A DNA stretch of 64,000 nucleotides from contig JAOPHQ010004857.1 of assembly GCA_030340625.1 (NCBI GenBank), positions 1 through 64,000 on the forward strand, written 5' to 3'. This document shows positions 52,898-64,000 of this stretch, piece after piece. The notes below the pieces were generated by a model. The model ran no database searches and was not told where the DNA came from. It saw only the letters and a program-made list of their open reading frames with translations. Numbering within the stretch: the stretch's first letter is position 1; every line of letters begins with the position of its first letter. Made by a program: the position numbers and the translations under genes. The stretch comes from Merluccius polli. Its lineage: Eukaryota; Chordata; Actinopteri; Gadiformes; Merlucciidae.

Positions 52898-55800
52898 ATT
52901 CTTATGAAAAATCTATATTTAGGCGTGTGATTTCTAACTTTAATGGATGTAAATCTGTTAAAGGTCTTCTGATGAGGAGCCTTGTGGTGGGACTGTTTGC
53001 ACATTGAGTCCAACTGACCTGAGAGTCTCCAGTCTACAGTGTGGACTACCCAGTCCAGCAGAGAGCAGCTTCAGTCCTGAATCCTGCAGATCATTGGTAC
53101 TCAGGTCCAGCTCTCTCAGACTAGAGGAGTTGGAGCCGAGAACTGAGGCCAGAGCTTCACAGCCTCTCTCTGACAGATGACAGCCATTCAGCCTTTAATG
53201 AACAATAGATACAAACATTAGTTATTATAGGTTTCATGGAAATCACAGAAATATATTTCAATCATCATGCAAAACTGCAAATAGTGTAGCTACTAATCAA
53301 TTTAAAAACAAAGATTAAAATACATTATTTAAGAACAGTCTTCATAGAAATATTTGTATAACATGAATTAATACTGAAGCATTACATTTATCACATTGAG
53401 TCCAACTGACCTGAGAGTCTCCAGTCTACAGTGTGGACTCCCCAGTCCAGCAGAGAGCAGCTTCACTCCTGAATCCTGCAGATCATTGGTACTCAGGTCC
53501 AGCTCTCTCAGACTAGAGGAGTTGGAGCTGAGAACTGAGGCCAGAGCTTCACAGCAGAACTCAGACAGATGACAGCCATTCAGCCTTTAATGATCAAAAG
53601 ATACAAATATCAATTATTATAGGTTTCACAGAAATTACAGAAATATGTTTTAAACATCATGCAAAACTGCAAATAGTGTAGCTACTAATCACTTGAAAAA
53701 CAAAGATTACAATCAAGTATTGAAGAAAACTCTTCATAAAAATATTGATATAACATGACTCAATACATTTATCACATTGAGTGCAACTGACCTGAGAGTC
53801 TCCAATCTACAGTGTGGACTCCCCAGTCCAGCAGAGAGCAGCTTCACTCCTGAATCCTGCAGATCATTGGCACTCAGGTCCAGCTCTCTCAGACTAGAGG
53901 AGTTGGAGCTGAGAACTGAGGCCAGAGCTTCACAGCATCTCTCTGACAGCTTACAGCCATTCAGCCTTTAATGAACAATAGATACAAACATGTTTAATTC
54001 CTACACTTGACAATGTTTCAACATGTCAATTGGTGTAAAGCAAAGCTAAATTAATTAACAAAGATTCTCACTTCTTCATTCCTTTCAATCAACTCCTTCA
54101 TGTAGACCCCATAATGTCCAGTAAACAGATTTATTTAATTAAATTTATATTGAACACACCAAGTCTTGGATTTGACTGATTTCGACTGACAAATGCAAAA
54201 CAGATGATAGTTAATTATTGTTATTAGTGAACCTACAGAGATGTTTTGGAGGCTTTGACCACTGGCAGCAGCCTCAGAAGAGCCTCCTCTGAAGCAGAGT
54301 ATTTCTTCAGGTCAAACACGTCCAGCTCCTCTTCTGATGTCAGTAAGATGAAGACCAGAGCTGACCACTGAGCAGAGGAGAGAGATGCTCTGGAGAGACT
54401 TCCTGATGTCAGGTCCTGTTGGATCTCCTCCACTAGAGAACGGTCCTTCAGCTCATTCAGACAGTGGAACAGATTGATGCTTCTCTCTGGAGAGATATCT
54501 CCACTTATCTTCTTCTTGATGTAGCTGACTGTTCTCTGACTGGTCTGTGAGCTACTTCCTGTCTGTCCCAGCAGACCTTGTAGGGGAATCTGATTGGTCT
54601 CCAGAGAGAGGCCCAGGAGGAAGCGGAGGAACAAGTCCAGGTGTCCGTTCTCACTCAGTAAGGCCTTGTCCACAGCACTCTGGTAGAGGAGGAGGTCATC
54701 TCTCCTGGAGGTTGGTTGTTCTTCTGAGAGTAGGTTGACACCAGTGTTTCTGAAGGACAGAAAGACATGAAGGGCAGCCAGAAACTCCTGAAAGCTCAAA
54801 TGGACAAAGCAGAAGACCTTGTCCTGGTACAGCCCACACTCCTCTTTAAAGATCTGGGTGAACACTCCTGAGTACACTGAGGCGGCTCTGATATCGATGC
54901 CACACTCCTCCAGGTCTGCCTGGTAGAAGATCAGGTGGCCTTTCTCCAGCTGGTTAAAAGCCAGTTTTCCCAGAGAAACAATGATCTCCTTGCTCTCTGA
55001 GCTCCAGTGTGGATCTGTTCCAGCTCTCCCATGATACTTCCTGTCCCCCTGTATGGACTGAACCCTCAGGAAGTGGATGTACATCTGAGTCAAAGTGTTG
55101 GGCATCTCTTCTCCTCTCTGGGATGTTGTGAAGAAGTCCTCCATAACTGTAGCAGAGATCCAACAGATGACTGGGATGTGACACATGATGTGGAGGCTTC
55201 GTGATTTCTTGACATGGAAGATGATTTTCCTGGCCAGCGTCTTCTTTCTGAATCTCTTCCTGAAGTACTCCTCCTTCTGTGGGTCAGTGAACCCTCTCAC
55301 CTCTGTCACCATGCCAACACACTCAGCAGGGATCTGATTGGCTGCCCCAGGTCGTGTGGTTATCCAGATGCGGGCGGAGGGAAGCAGGTCGCCCATGATG
55401 AGGTTTGTCAGCAGCACGTCCACCGAGGTCGGCGCTGTGACATCAGTACAGATCTGGTTCTTCTGGAAGTCCAGAGGAAGTCGACACTCATCCAGACCAT
55501 CCAAGATGAAGACAACTTGGAACCGGTCGTATCCGCACATTCCTGCTTCTTTGGTTTCAATAAAGAAGTGATGAAGAAGTCCCACCAAGCTGAACTCTTT
55601 CCCTTCCAGTAAATTCAGCTCTCTGAAAGTGAAGGGAAATGTGAAGTGTATGTCCTGGTTGGCTTTGCCTTCAGCCCAGTCCAGAGTGAATTTGTGTGTT
55701 AAGATGGTTTTACCGATGCCGGCCACTCCAGTTGTCATTATCGTTCTGATTGGTTGATCTTGTCCAGGTAAGGGTTTCAAGATGTCTTCACATTTGATTG

Positions 55801-56816
55801 GTGTTTCCTCCTTGGCTGGTTTCCTGGAAGCTGTTTCAATCAGTCTGACCTCATGTTCCTGGTTGACGTCTCCACTGTGTCCCTCTGTGATGAAGATCTC
55901 TGTGTAGATCTCATTCAGATCTGTTGCTTGTCCTGCTTTAGGGACTCCTTCAAACACACGCTGGGTCTTCTCCTTCAGATGAGACTTGAGTTTTTGTCGG
56001 CACTTCACAGCAAAACGTTCTGAATAAAGAAACAACAGAAGTCATCAGTCAGGATGTTAACGTGAGCGGCTCCAACTCGTTTCTTTACTGTTGGCTTGTT
56101 GGATAAATAGTCCTCAACTATTTTAATGTAATCAATCAAGAAATGATCAGCAACACCACAATCAGATCCAAAGGTGTGTACAGTTTTTAATCTAAAGTTT
56201 GATAGAAACATATATCTCCCATTATGTCATTTAGTCTGTACTTTATATTAAAGCTGTGAAAATATGAGTCTATTTCTGATTTATTTCAACATAAGAGTTT
56301 TATTGATTTGTTTAAAAAAAAGAGTCTCTTACTGCTCTGCAGAGAGTGGGCCAGCTCCTCCTGCTTCAACTGCTTCAGGCAGAGCACTGTGATGTCTCTA
56401 ACTCCCTCTATGGCGCGCCTCCTCTGCTCCTCTTCCTCACCATCCACCACCTCCTCCTCCTCCCTCTGCGTCTCTGAGCATTGTGGGTAATCTGGGAAGT
56501 GAATCCTCCAGAGCTTCTTCAGCTCCTTGTCTAGAAAAGCGTGCGCGTCCTCCTCAGCCCTCTGGAGCAGAACAAACATCAATGAGAACTTGACTCTGAA
56601 CTCACTGAGGACATCAGAAGCATCTGTCCTAGATTCACGTCCCGCTGGTCTACAGAGGGAAGCCTGGAGACCATCAGCACCACAAGAGATGCTTTCTAAT
56701 GTTCATGTAGAGCTGGAGTCAAATGTCTTGTTGGACCTTTACACACCTGGATCAGCTCTGTTGGATACTGCTGTACAGACTGACCACTGGTAACCTTTGA
56801 CCTCTCCTGGTGTTGT
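47062..56816 (-). CDS. NLR gene B, 5'-incomplete in this window
   Basis: Paralogue of gene A. Exons in transcript order: 56816-56747 (linker), 56561-56333 (Glu-rich N-terminal), 56019-54237 (FISNA-NACHT), 53965-53792, 53584-53411, 53192-53019, 52809-52633 (LRR), 52454-52408 (linker), 47618-47062 (PRY/SPRY, stop TAG). All lengths match gene A except one lost Glu codon, all splice sites are canonical, and no stop is visible. The start exon and 117-bp repeat exons expected to the right are absent up to 64000; the transposons from 58433 may separate them further. So it is either intact with exons beyond the window or a 5'-truncated copy. Confidence 0.82.
48345..48837 (-). pseudogene. LINE ORF2 C-terminal fragment, right copy
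   Basis: As 16686-16964 but without the hAT insertion, so the C-terminal end at 48375-48510 is contiguous except for a deletion near 48560. Confidence 0.7.
49425..52095. mobile_element. TIR element TTACACCGGGGACGT, right copy
   Basis: Same as 17474-19960, lengthened by a direct duplication of about 160 bp (50600-50940). Confidence 0.6.
49983..50575 (+). promoter_or_regulatory. Three CTCF-like motifs, right copy
   Basis: CCACTAGGTGGCGCT at 49983-49997, 50431-50445 and 50561-50575, with minus-strand matches near 50697 and 50865 (the second created by a local duplication). Confidence 0.4.
52408..52454 (-). CDS. NLR gene B short linker exon
   Basis: 47-bp exon VEHGGVGRLRPGVQK, same borders as in gene A. 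Confidence 0.8.
52633..53965 (-). CDS. NLR gene B LRR exons (four)
   Basis: Four LRR exons at 53965-53792, 53584-53411, 53192-53019 (174 bp each) and 52809-52633 (177 bp). Same LRELDLS repeats and GTCAGT/GTATGG donors as gene A, with introns copied as well. The final exon again abuts a (CA)n array (52812-52893). Confidence 0.85.
54237..56019 (-). CDS. NLR gene B FISNA-NACHT exon
   Basis: 1783-bp exon, same length as in gene A. RFAVKCRQKLKSHLKEK FISNA start, Walker A GVAGIGKT, Walker B VVFILDGLDECR. Differences from gene A are scattered (about 38), many near the region after Walker B (MCGYDR for ICRYER; QICTD for RIWTD). Single donor CTCT|GTAGGT, without the tandem donor copies found in gene A. 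Confidence 0.92.
56333..56561 (-). CDS. NLR gene B N-terminal effector-type exon
   Basis: 229-bp exon, RAEEDAHAFLDKELKKLWRI, acidic run EEEEVVDGEEEEQ, end ...LAHSLQS. One Glu codon shorter than gene A. Confidence 0.75.
56747..56816 (-). CDS. NLR gene B linker exon
   Basis: 70-bp exon QHQERSKVTSGQSVQQ...TELIQ between CTCCACAG and GTGTGT. Opens with one base, so it needs an upstream phase-2 exon that is not in the window. Confidence 0.7.
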
Positions 56817-57563
56817 CTGTGGAGAACACACACGCACACACGCACACACACACACACACACACGGTTAAGCAAAAAAAATCCTGAGCTTGAACTTTTTTT
56901 TAATGTGGGTGCATGGCGGGTGGTCATCCTGTGGCGTGGACCAGAGGAGGCTCTTCCATTGAGGAAATGGAGGAAGGCCCTCCCCAAACTTTTTGAGAAA
57001 AATAAATAAATAATTGAAGTTTGGGCCAACATCGATGAACCAATAAACAATGGATATGGCATTGGAGGGCGGGGCTTGGACATTAATTGCGGAAGAAGTT
57101 CCCCTCCTTGACCATTCTGCTGTAGGATATCGATCGACAGAACTTCACCCCTAAAGATTGTTGTAGAAAGATTGCAAATAATGCAATGTTGATGTTGATG
57201 ACAAATGGTTAAATCGCTAACTAAAATGCTAATTAAAGCGTTCAAGTTGTTACTCTTGACTGTTCTTGTTTAGCTGACATTCTGAATGGAAATTGTTACC
57301 GGATGTTTCAGAACGCGATGCGTTTCGTATCAGTTCTAATTACGTTGTCACTTGGGTATTGGCCTCCATTAGTCTAATTTAGTGATAGCTGTAATAATCT
57401 GGCATAATCTGAGCAGTTAGTTGGGCGAGCTGGAAAGACAGATCATGCTCTGCGATGAACATGCACACGCGGATTTTCAAGTCACACACACGGTCAGTAA
57501 TTGATGCCGGCACATCAGCTGTGGTTGTTGCTCCAGGTGACCACGTTGTGTGCGGGAGAGCGC
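56817..57563. other. Upstream intron/flank of gene B linker exon
   Basis: (CA)n-like tract 56828-56864, then sequence shared with the left copy. 57080-57295 is absent from the left copy. Nothing coding. Confidence 0.5.
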
Positions 57564-57953
57564 GAACAGCTGCTCTATGAGCGGGTCTGACTCATGACGT
57601 GAACAGCTGCTCTATGAGCGGGTCTGACTCATGACGTGAACAGCTGCTCTATGAGCGGGTCTGACTCATGACGTGAACAGCTGCTCTATGAGCGGGTCTG
57701 ACTCATGACGTGAACAGCTGCTCTATGAGCGGGTCTGACTCATGACGTGAACAGCTGCTCTATGAGCGGGTCTGACTCATGACGTGAACAGCTGCTCTAT
57801 GAGCGGGTCTGACTCATGACGTGAACAGCTGCTCTATGAGCGGGTCTGACTCATGACGTGAACAGCTGCTCTATGAGCGGGTCTGACTCATGACGTGAAC
57901 AGCTGCTCTATGAGCGGGTCTCACTCATGACGTGAACAGCTGACTCATGATGT
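57564..57953 (+). repeat. 37-bp minisatellite, 10 units plus a partial
   Basis: Same unit as 25607-25754, ten full copies to 57933, then a degenerate end. Lies about 750 bp 5' of the linker exon of gene B. Confidence 0.95.
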
Positions 57954-58432
57954 GAAAGCACTTTTTTGCCACGTCAAAGAACTAGCGGCGATGAAGGCCG
58001 ACCGCTGCGTCGCCTGTGTCTTGGCCAAAGAGTTGCACTTCAACACACCGCAAAGACTCCAGCCAACGGCCAACTAGCACGTACGTTCTGCGCCTGCGTG
58101 AGAGGAAATAACTCTCCATACCAGCAGGTGGCGCTAGTCTGTATTCGTCATTCAAAAAGGGACACCGGAAGACCTAGGACTGCGGATATATACAAACATG
58201 AAACAAAGCTACTTCTAATCGAGAATATGAATGATCAGATGAAGTTGAAAAATGAGACGATCTTTTGTGCGTGCCCTCTTGACGAAAGTCGTTTGCTGCT
58301 TTGTTAACTTCCGTTTCTCTTCTCGTGCGCTGATTCGCTTAAGCTGAACAGCCAATCAGAGTTATTTCTCTCAGATTCAACATGCTGAATCGGCCGGAAA
58401 ACCCGCCAACAAGGGCGACTACTGCTAACGGT

Positions 58433-61400
58433 ACGCATGGGCGGAGCCAAAGGGGTGGCCGGGGTGGCACTGGACACCCCTGAAATCTGATTGGCCACCC
58501 CGGGTGCCACCCTACAATTTCATTCGCTACCGGCGGCGCCTTTTTCAAATCGACGAGGAAGAGAGAATATTTCCCACAGCTCACGAGTCATGCGAGAGAC
58601 TGACTGCGGCATTGGCGAAGCACCATATTGAAGTAAGTTTGGGTTTGGGTTTCCTGAACAACTTGTACGAAAGTTGACTCGCTGTGTAGATGCATATTGG
58701 CAAATTGGCTCCATAACAGACAGTTAATCAGATAAGAGAGATCGGTTCCCAACTTAGCCTGTCGTAAGTTACAGTGTTACAACTCACCGAGTGGTTAGTG
58801 GTGTTCGTTGATGTTCCAAATCAAGTATCGTAGCGAAATTCAGTTTCTGTCGTGTTTTATTTGGCATTTTATAACTCCACTGATTTTGGTTGGAAGACTC
58901 ATTGCTCTTTGACCAGAAACGGAAAGGGGGCTGGTTGTAGTCTTTTCGCTCGGTTCTCCGTCTCAACAATAGGGCTGGAACGGAGTGAAAAGTCTACAAC
59001 CAGCCTCCCTTTCCGTTTTGGAAAACCAGAAAGGGGGCTCAATGTTCAAAACACCGCAATTGTTCTCAGTTAGATTTTCGTACGTTTTCAAAACGAAAAG
59101 TTGTTATTATCAAATTTAACAAATTTATCAATCTTTTAACGTTACTCAAAATATTACCACAATTTGCAGATCTGTTTGCTTTAGTAAAGTTGTAAGAAAT
59201 GATAGCTACTTACTGCAGAGTAGAGCTAGCCATGATATAACTAGTAACTTAGGCTGGTAGTTGATTTTAAGGTACAGTTATGATAATGGAGATTTGTAAC
59301 TGTAACTGGATGCTTAGATGTAACCATAGACTTCTTATTTTTGCATAGGGTCAATTAAACAATTATGAAAAGAAAGGGAAAGATATCAGACTTTTTAAAG
59401 AAGAATAAACAGGCAGCTCAGGTGCAAACCGACCCCAGCCCTTGCATCACCACCGGACCACAGAGCAGCTCCCTACCTGAGGCTAGTCAGAGTCAGTGTG
59501 GTCAGACTCCACAAGGACCCAGTTTACCACCACCAGGTCAGAGTATCTACCAGGCAGTCAGTCACATGCCCAGTTCAGAATTTAAGTTTAGCTTCAGCTT
59601 TTTATAATATATGATTTTGTCAGATTAAGCCTCACTTGTTAGGCTCCATACTGACAAAATGTTGGTTGTTGATTCATGTGTGTTCTTGTTTTGATGGCTA
59701 TGGCATTTTTATTGTGATTATACACTAATGGTTCTTGTGTCATCTTAATTTAATATATTTATCAAAGATAAACACAGATACCTCTGGCTCTGAGCAAGAC
59801 AGTGAGCCAGAGCTGCCAGGAGATGTCATTGAGCCCCTCCCAACTGCATCAAGCACCAGATACGCTATTCCAAAAGGACCCAATGGTAGCCCTATATTTT
59901 AATTTTACACATTATAGTTAGCAGCTGTCAGTATCTAATCTTGTGGATCCCTTAATTATACATTCCCATAGAGATATGACACATTATTTAACGTGTATTC
60001 CAGACACTTCAAGATCCAGAGAAGAGGGTCCTGTACAGCCGTGTTTGAAAACATTTCCCAGAACTCGGCATGGTACTAGGACAAGGGCTTTTAACAGCTC
60101 CTGTTATAAGGACAATTCATGGCTTGAATATTCTGTAAGTCAAGATTCAACATATTGTTTCGCCTGTAGGCATTTTTCTCTGCCCAATACACCTGAATCT
60201 GCCTTCACATCCCAGTCAGGCTTTTGTAACTGGAAAAAGGCGCCATTTAAAGATTCTGGGTTTAAGCTACATTCGAAGGCAGAGAATCATATGAATGCTA
60301 TGTATGCTTGGAATCAGCATAAAAAGGCCATTGACAGCAACTCATCAATGTTAGATGTCATAAATGAGGACCGGAAAAAGAAAGTGGAGGAAAACTGTAC
60401 TTGCATTAAAACAATTGCAGATGTGCTCCTATTAACTGCCATTCAAAATATAGCGCAGAGAGGTCATGGAGAGTCTGATGACTCTCACAACAGGGGTAAT
60501 TTTTTGACAATTTTAGAAGAAATAGCAAAGCATGAGAAAAGGATGAACGCATGTGGCAATGCTAAGTACACAAGCCACCAAATCCAGAACGAAGTCCTTG
60601 AGGGCTTAGCTGAGATGGTACGAAGTGAAATAATAAGAGAAGTAAAAGAAAGTGAAGTTTTTAGTGTAATTGCAGATGAAACCAAAGATTTAAAGAAAAA
60701 AGAACAAATGTCTGTAGTTGTTAGGTACTATTACAATGGGGCCATCCACAAAAGCTTTTTACACTTTCAGTCAGCTGAGAGCTTAGATGCAGCAGGTCTC
60801 ACAAAAATGATAATTGATTGCCTTGAAAAACATGGTCTGGACTACAAAAATAATCTTGTGGGGCAAGGCTATGATGGTGCATCCGTCATGAGCGGAAAGC
60901 ATTCTGGTGTGTCTGCGCGGATTATAAACAGTGCAAGATTTGCATTTTATGTGCACTGTAATGCACATTGTTTGAATTTGGTTCTTGTCGATGCTGTAAA
61001 ATCAGTGCCTGAGGCAGTTAACTTGTTTGCTCTCCTGCAGAAGATTTATAACTTTGTATCTGGCTTGTACGTTCATCTCAAGTGGCTTGCAGTTCAGAAA
61101 GAGCTGTATCCACAGCGGCAGCCCAGGGAACTACAGAGACTTACGGATGTAAGGTGGGCATGCAGATACATGGCATGCCGTAATCTGAGGGACAGGCTTC
61201 CAGCAGTTCTGAGACTGCTACAGGATATCGCACTTGAACAAAGTGGTGATAGATCAGTGGAGGCAAAGGGCCTTCTTTCTCAGATAGATTTACACTTCAT
61301 AGGGCTTTTGGTTACCTTTTGTAAAGTGCTTGGTGATGCCAAATGTCTTTCTGACATGCTCCAATCCAGCTCTCTTGACCTAGCAAGGGCTGTGGATCTA

Positions 61401-62243
61401 GTAGGTGCCCTTACAGACACATTACAGGACTACAGAAGTGAGGGTTCCTTTGGAGAACTATGGAAAGAGGTTGAAGAGATTGCAGAGCACTGCAAAATAA
61501 GTGTACAGACAATGTGTAAAAGACAGTCTAAAACAAGCTCAAGATTTCATGACTCTTTGATGATGAGCACTGTAGGACAGAGAAATGGTGACCAAAGTGA
61601 TGGTGAGAGCTTCCAAAGAGCTATCTTTTATCAGGTGCTTGACTGTCTCACAGCAGAGCTGCAGAGGCGTTTTTCAAATAAGAATTGTGAGATAATGCAA
61701 GGGGTCCAGTCTCTCAACCCAAAGAGTACAACATTCTTGAATGAGGAGCCTCTGTTAGCCTTTGCTCAGACCTTTGAGTCCGATTTAGAGGACCTCAAAC
61801 ATGAGGTTAATCAAACCAAGCAGTTTCTTGATAGTAGAGAGAAAAGTGGAATGGACAGACCTTCTACTCTCCTTGACTTTGTTGTGTTTCTAGAACCTTA
61901 TAAAGAAATCTTCCATGAGCTATTTCGACTTTGTAAGATTTTTGTTGTTACACCAATCAGCAGTGCTTCTTGCGAGAGAAGCTTCTCAGCTTTAAAACTG
62001 ATTAAAACCCACCTTAGGACAACAATGGCTGATGACAGGTTAAGTCACCTTGGAATTCTCAGTGTTGAGTCAAGGAGGGCACGCTCCCTCAACATGGATG
62101 AGGTTGTGAAACATTTTGCCAGTTCTCACCAGAACCGCAGAATTATGCTATTTTAAATCTACCTAGGATCATTTGGCACTTTGGCGGTCCCTCTGTTCAT
62201 GATTAAAACCTGCACTTTGTACTCTTGGTAATATTTGCATATA
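58433..62243 (+). mobile_element. hAT-type transposon with complete transposase gene
   Basis: Starts where homology with the left duplication stops (after ...GCTAACGGT), with the text CATGGGCGGAGCCAAAGGGG typical of hAT-like ends. 5' non-coding region to 59364, three coding exons to 62156, then short 3' sequence. The right end is not identified because another element begins at 62244. Confidence 0.65.
59365..62156 (+). CDS. hAT transposase, ZMYM/TTF type, three exons, 810 residues
   Basis: Exons 59365-59536, 59778-59885 and 60004-62156 join in phase (172+108+2153 = 2433 bp) with AG/GT borders. Opens MKRKGKISDFLKKNKQAAQ. A TTF-type zinc-finger region follows (CFACRHFSL, FKLHSKAENHMNAM), then the DUF4371-like catalytic core (VFSVIADETKDL, GQGYDGASVMSG, VHCNAHCLNLVL) and the hAT C-terminal dimerisation motif (SASCERSFSALKLIKTHLR, LSHLGILSVE). 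No stop or frameshift. Known role: cut-and-paste transposition with 8-bp target duplication. Could be autonomous, or a domesticated relative of ZMYM1-type genes; the position inside a broken duplication favours a transposon. Confidence 0.88.
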
Positions 62244-64000
62244 CAGGGCTCTAGACTAACTTTTTGCACTGGTTGCACTGGTGCGCCTAACTTTTTTTCT
62301 TAGGTGCACCAGCACAAAAGTTAGGTGCACCCAAATTTTCAACCGCATCGCATTTAACGCCGCAGTTTTACAGGTTCACTTTTTTTTTTTTTTTTAAATC
62401 GCTGTCCATATAGGCAATATTGACTTGTAAATGATTAACTAACAATCTGGTCAACATAAAGTTCTTTATTTGAAGCACAATTTTACAAGAAACGTAACAA
62501 GAAAAAGTGCTGCTGCTAAAAGTGCGTCACTGAGCTGAAATTTAACCTTAATTCAATTAAATAAAAAGAAAATCTAAATTAAAAGTGCATGTTTTTTAAG
62601 GGCTTTTAAACTGAACATCTCTCATGGCAATGTCTCATGGACCATCCTGCATTGCAGCCACATGCACCTCAGATGGCCAAGTCCTGTAGTTTGGCCTTCT
62701 TGTTCTTTGACCTTGGCTAAACCAGCTTGCCACACTCTCTCTAGCATCAAAGTCTTCCAGACTTGGCCCCTCTACACTGATTCTTATCAGATCCTCCACT
62801 GTCTGAATGAAGGGATGCCCTGGCCCTGATATTGACAGACACAGACAAACCTGCTGTGCTGACTGCCGATTCAAATAATAATAAACACTGACAACAGCGA
62901 CAGGCTGTCACTGTTTATCCCCGTAAGAAAACGACACTATAATTAGTTACCCAACTCAACTGTGCTTGTTCCCTTTGTGTTTGACTGTAATCAATACATT
63001 AATTATTGAAAATCCTTTCCCTCCACATCCACATCATCTTGTTTCTTGTGTCTCATGTGTTCACCTGGTCTGTATTTGGAACCTCACACCTGATAGCCTA
63101 ATAAGAGATAGCCTACCTACTGTTAATAACATAACCACACAGTGATATGACAACATTGTTTTTATTGAATCGATTAAAAATTACATCCCATTCTCTCAAA
63201 CTGTATACTCTAACATGTACCTTAGCCTGTCGGATCATTGTTTACACATTTGTCCAAGTAGCATTCTTCTGTAGCCCTACGAACGCACCTAGCGCTTAGC
63301 AGCTATGATAGCCACTGCTTTCCGCGTTGATCAACATTGACGTCACCGTAGTGCAGCGATGTAGTCGTGTATCCACGACTCTCTGTAGTCCTCCACACAC
63401 AAGTTTCAACAACAATACAACTGAAGGTAGCGTAGAGCAGCACAGCGATGTGTAAGGTAAGTGTGGTTGTGACGCAAATAACCGAACTGAGCTTCAGTAT
63501 CATCGCAGCCTCGTTGGTCGCGTTGATGTTGGTCCTGAACCCTTTACCTGGACCAGTCACCTGGTTTGCGGGCGAATTATCCGATTGGCTGAGCATGACA
63601 TCATGACCAAGAGGCCGGACTAGAGCAGAAGTAATTAAAGTTACAGCGCGGTAAATAGATCTAGTTCGCTGCAATTAATGCGATGCCGTGTCGGTGTCGT
63701 GGTCAACAACTGCGCTTTTTTTTTTTTTTACCCCCCGAAAAGTGGGGGTGCGTTCGCACCCCCTGCACTGGTGCTTCCGGCGCGCCTGCCCGCCCTTCAC
63801 TATCTCTGATTAGTTTAGACCACGATATGGGCCTAATGTGTGTTTGTTGTTGAACCACAGGGAGACTTTCAGATTCGCAGAGATTTTTTTTTTCTTCCCT
63901 CGAACTGCTGGGCGCACCAGTGCGACCTAAGATTTTTTTCAGTCGCACCATTGAGAAATTAGGTCGCACGTGCGACCAAATTGGTCGCACTCTAGAGCCC
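62244..64000. mobile_element. Non-autonomous hAT-like element CAGGGCTCTAGA, to window edge
   Basis: Starts CAGGGCTCTAGACTAAC and the window ends in the matching inverse TCTAGAGCCC, so at most a few bases are missing. Sub-terminal GGTGCACC/GGTCGCAC repeats at both ends. Internal minus-strand remnant at 62635-62874. Confidence 0.75.
62635..62874 (-). pseudogene. hAT transposase C-terminal remnant
   Basis: Reads IRISVEGPSLEDFDARESVA, SWFSQ and RRPNYRTWPSE, resembling the extreme C-terminus of hAT transposases. No catalytic part nearby. Confidence 0.5.

Overview
The window is teleost fish genomic DNA: spliced minus-strand genes, dense (CA)n, (GA)n and poly-G tracts, and a heavy load of nested DNA transposons (PIF/Harbinger, hAT, Tc1/mariner) plus LTR and LINE fragments. 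The species cannot be named from sequence alone. The host content is part of a tandem array of fish-type NLR immune receptor genes (N-terminal repeat exons, FISNA, NACHT, LRR, PRY/SPRY i.e. B30.2), all on the minus strand.

Layout, left to right. (1) 1-5610: the 5' part of an NLR gene, 'gene C', that runs off the left edge. It has a start exon (5528-5610), one fused repeat exon (5171-5413) and two 117-bp repeat exons (3558-3674, 733-849), with Harbinger elements in the introns. (2) 5611-10147: intergenic, with microsatellites, an LTR-retroelement fragment, an unassigned short ORF and a LINE fragment. (3) 10148-39187: 'gene A', a complete NLR gene of 13 exons. The exon lengths sum to 3849 bp, a multiple of three, predicting 1282 residues with phase-compatible GT/AG junctions throughout. 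Its largest introns hold a 3.5-kb cargo-bearing DNA transposon, a TIR element with CTCF-like motifs, two Harbinger copies, a Tc1 element with a full-length transposase and a four-level hAT stack. (4) 39188-47061: intergenic copy of region 2, with a 2-kb fold-back element and a GGGCCC-ended element inserted. (5) 47062-56816: 'gene B', a near-identical paralogue of gene A from its last N-terminal linker exon to SPRY; its start exon and repeat exons are not in the window. (6) 56817-64000: an AP-1/CRE/E-box minisatellite, then a hAT-type transposon with an unbroken three-exon transposase (810 residues), then a non-autonomous TIR element ending at the window edge.

Blocks 5043-26256 and 38717-58432 are a tandem segmental duplication; start codons of genes C and A lie 33.6 kb apart. 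The 117-bp N-terminal exons are symmetric (each starts and ends in the same phase), so any number can be spliced in, and the additional ones sit in a ~3-kb tandem unit together with a Harbinger copy. The Harbinger copies carry an in-frame 36-bp repeat (22, 39 and 24 units) inside the transposase exon, grown from a segment that is single in the ancestral protein. All readable copies appear disabled by the same lesions, so they probably spread by duplication of the NLR exon unit and not by transposition. Two unoccupied sites in the window define the Harbinger ends and its CAG target duplication exactly.
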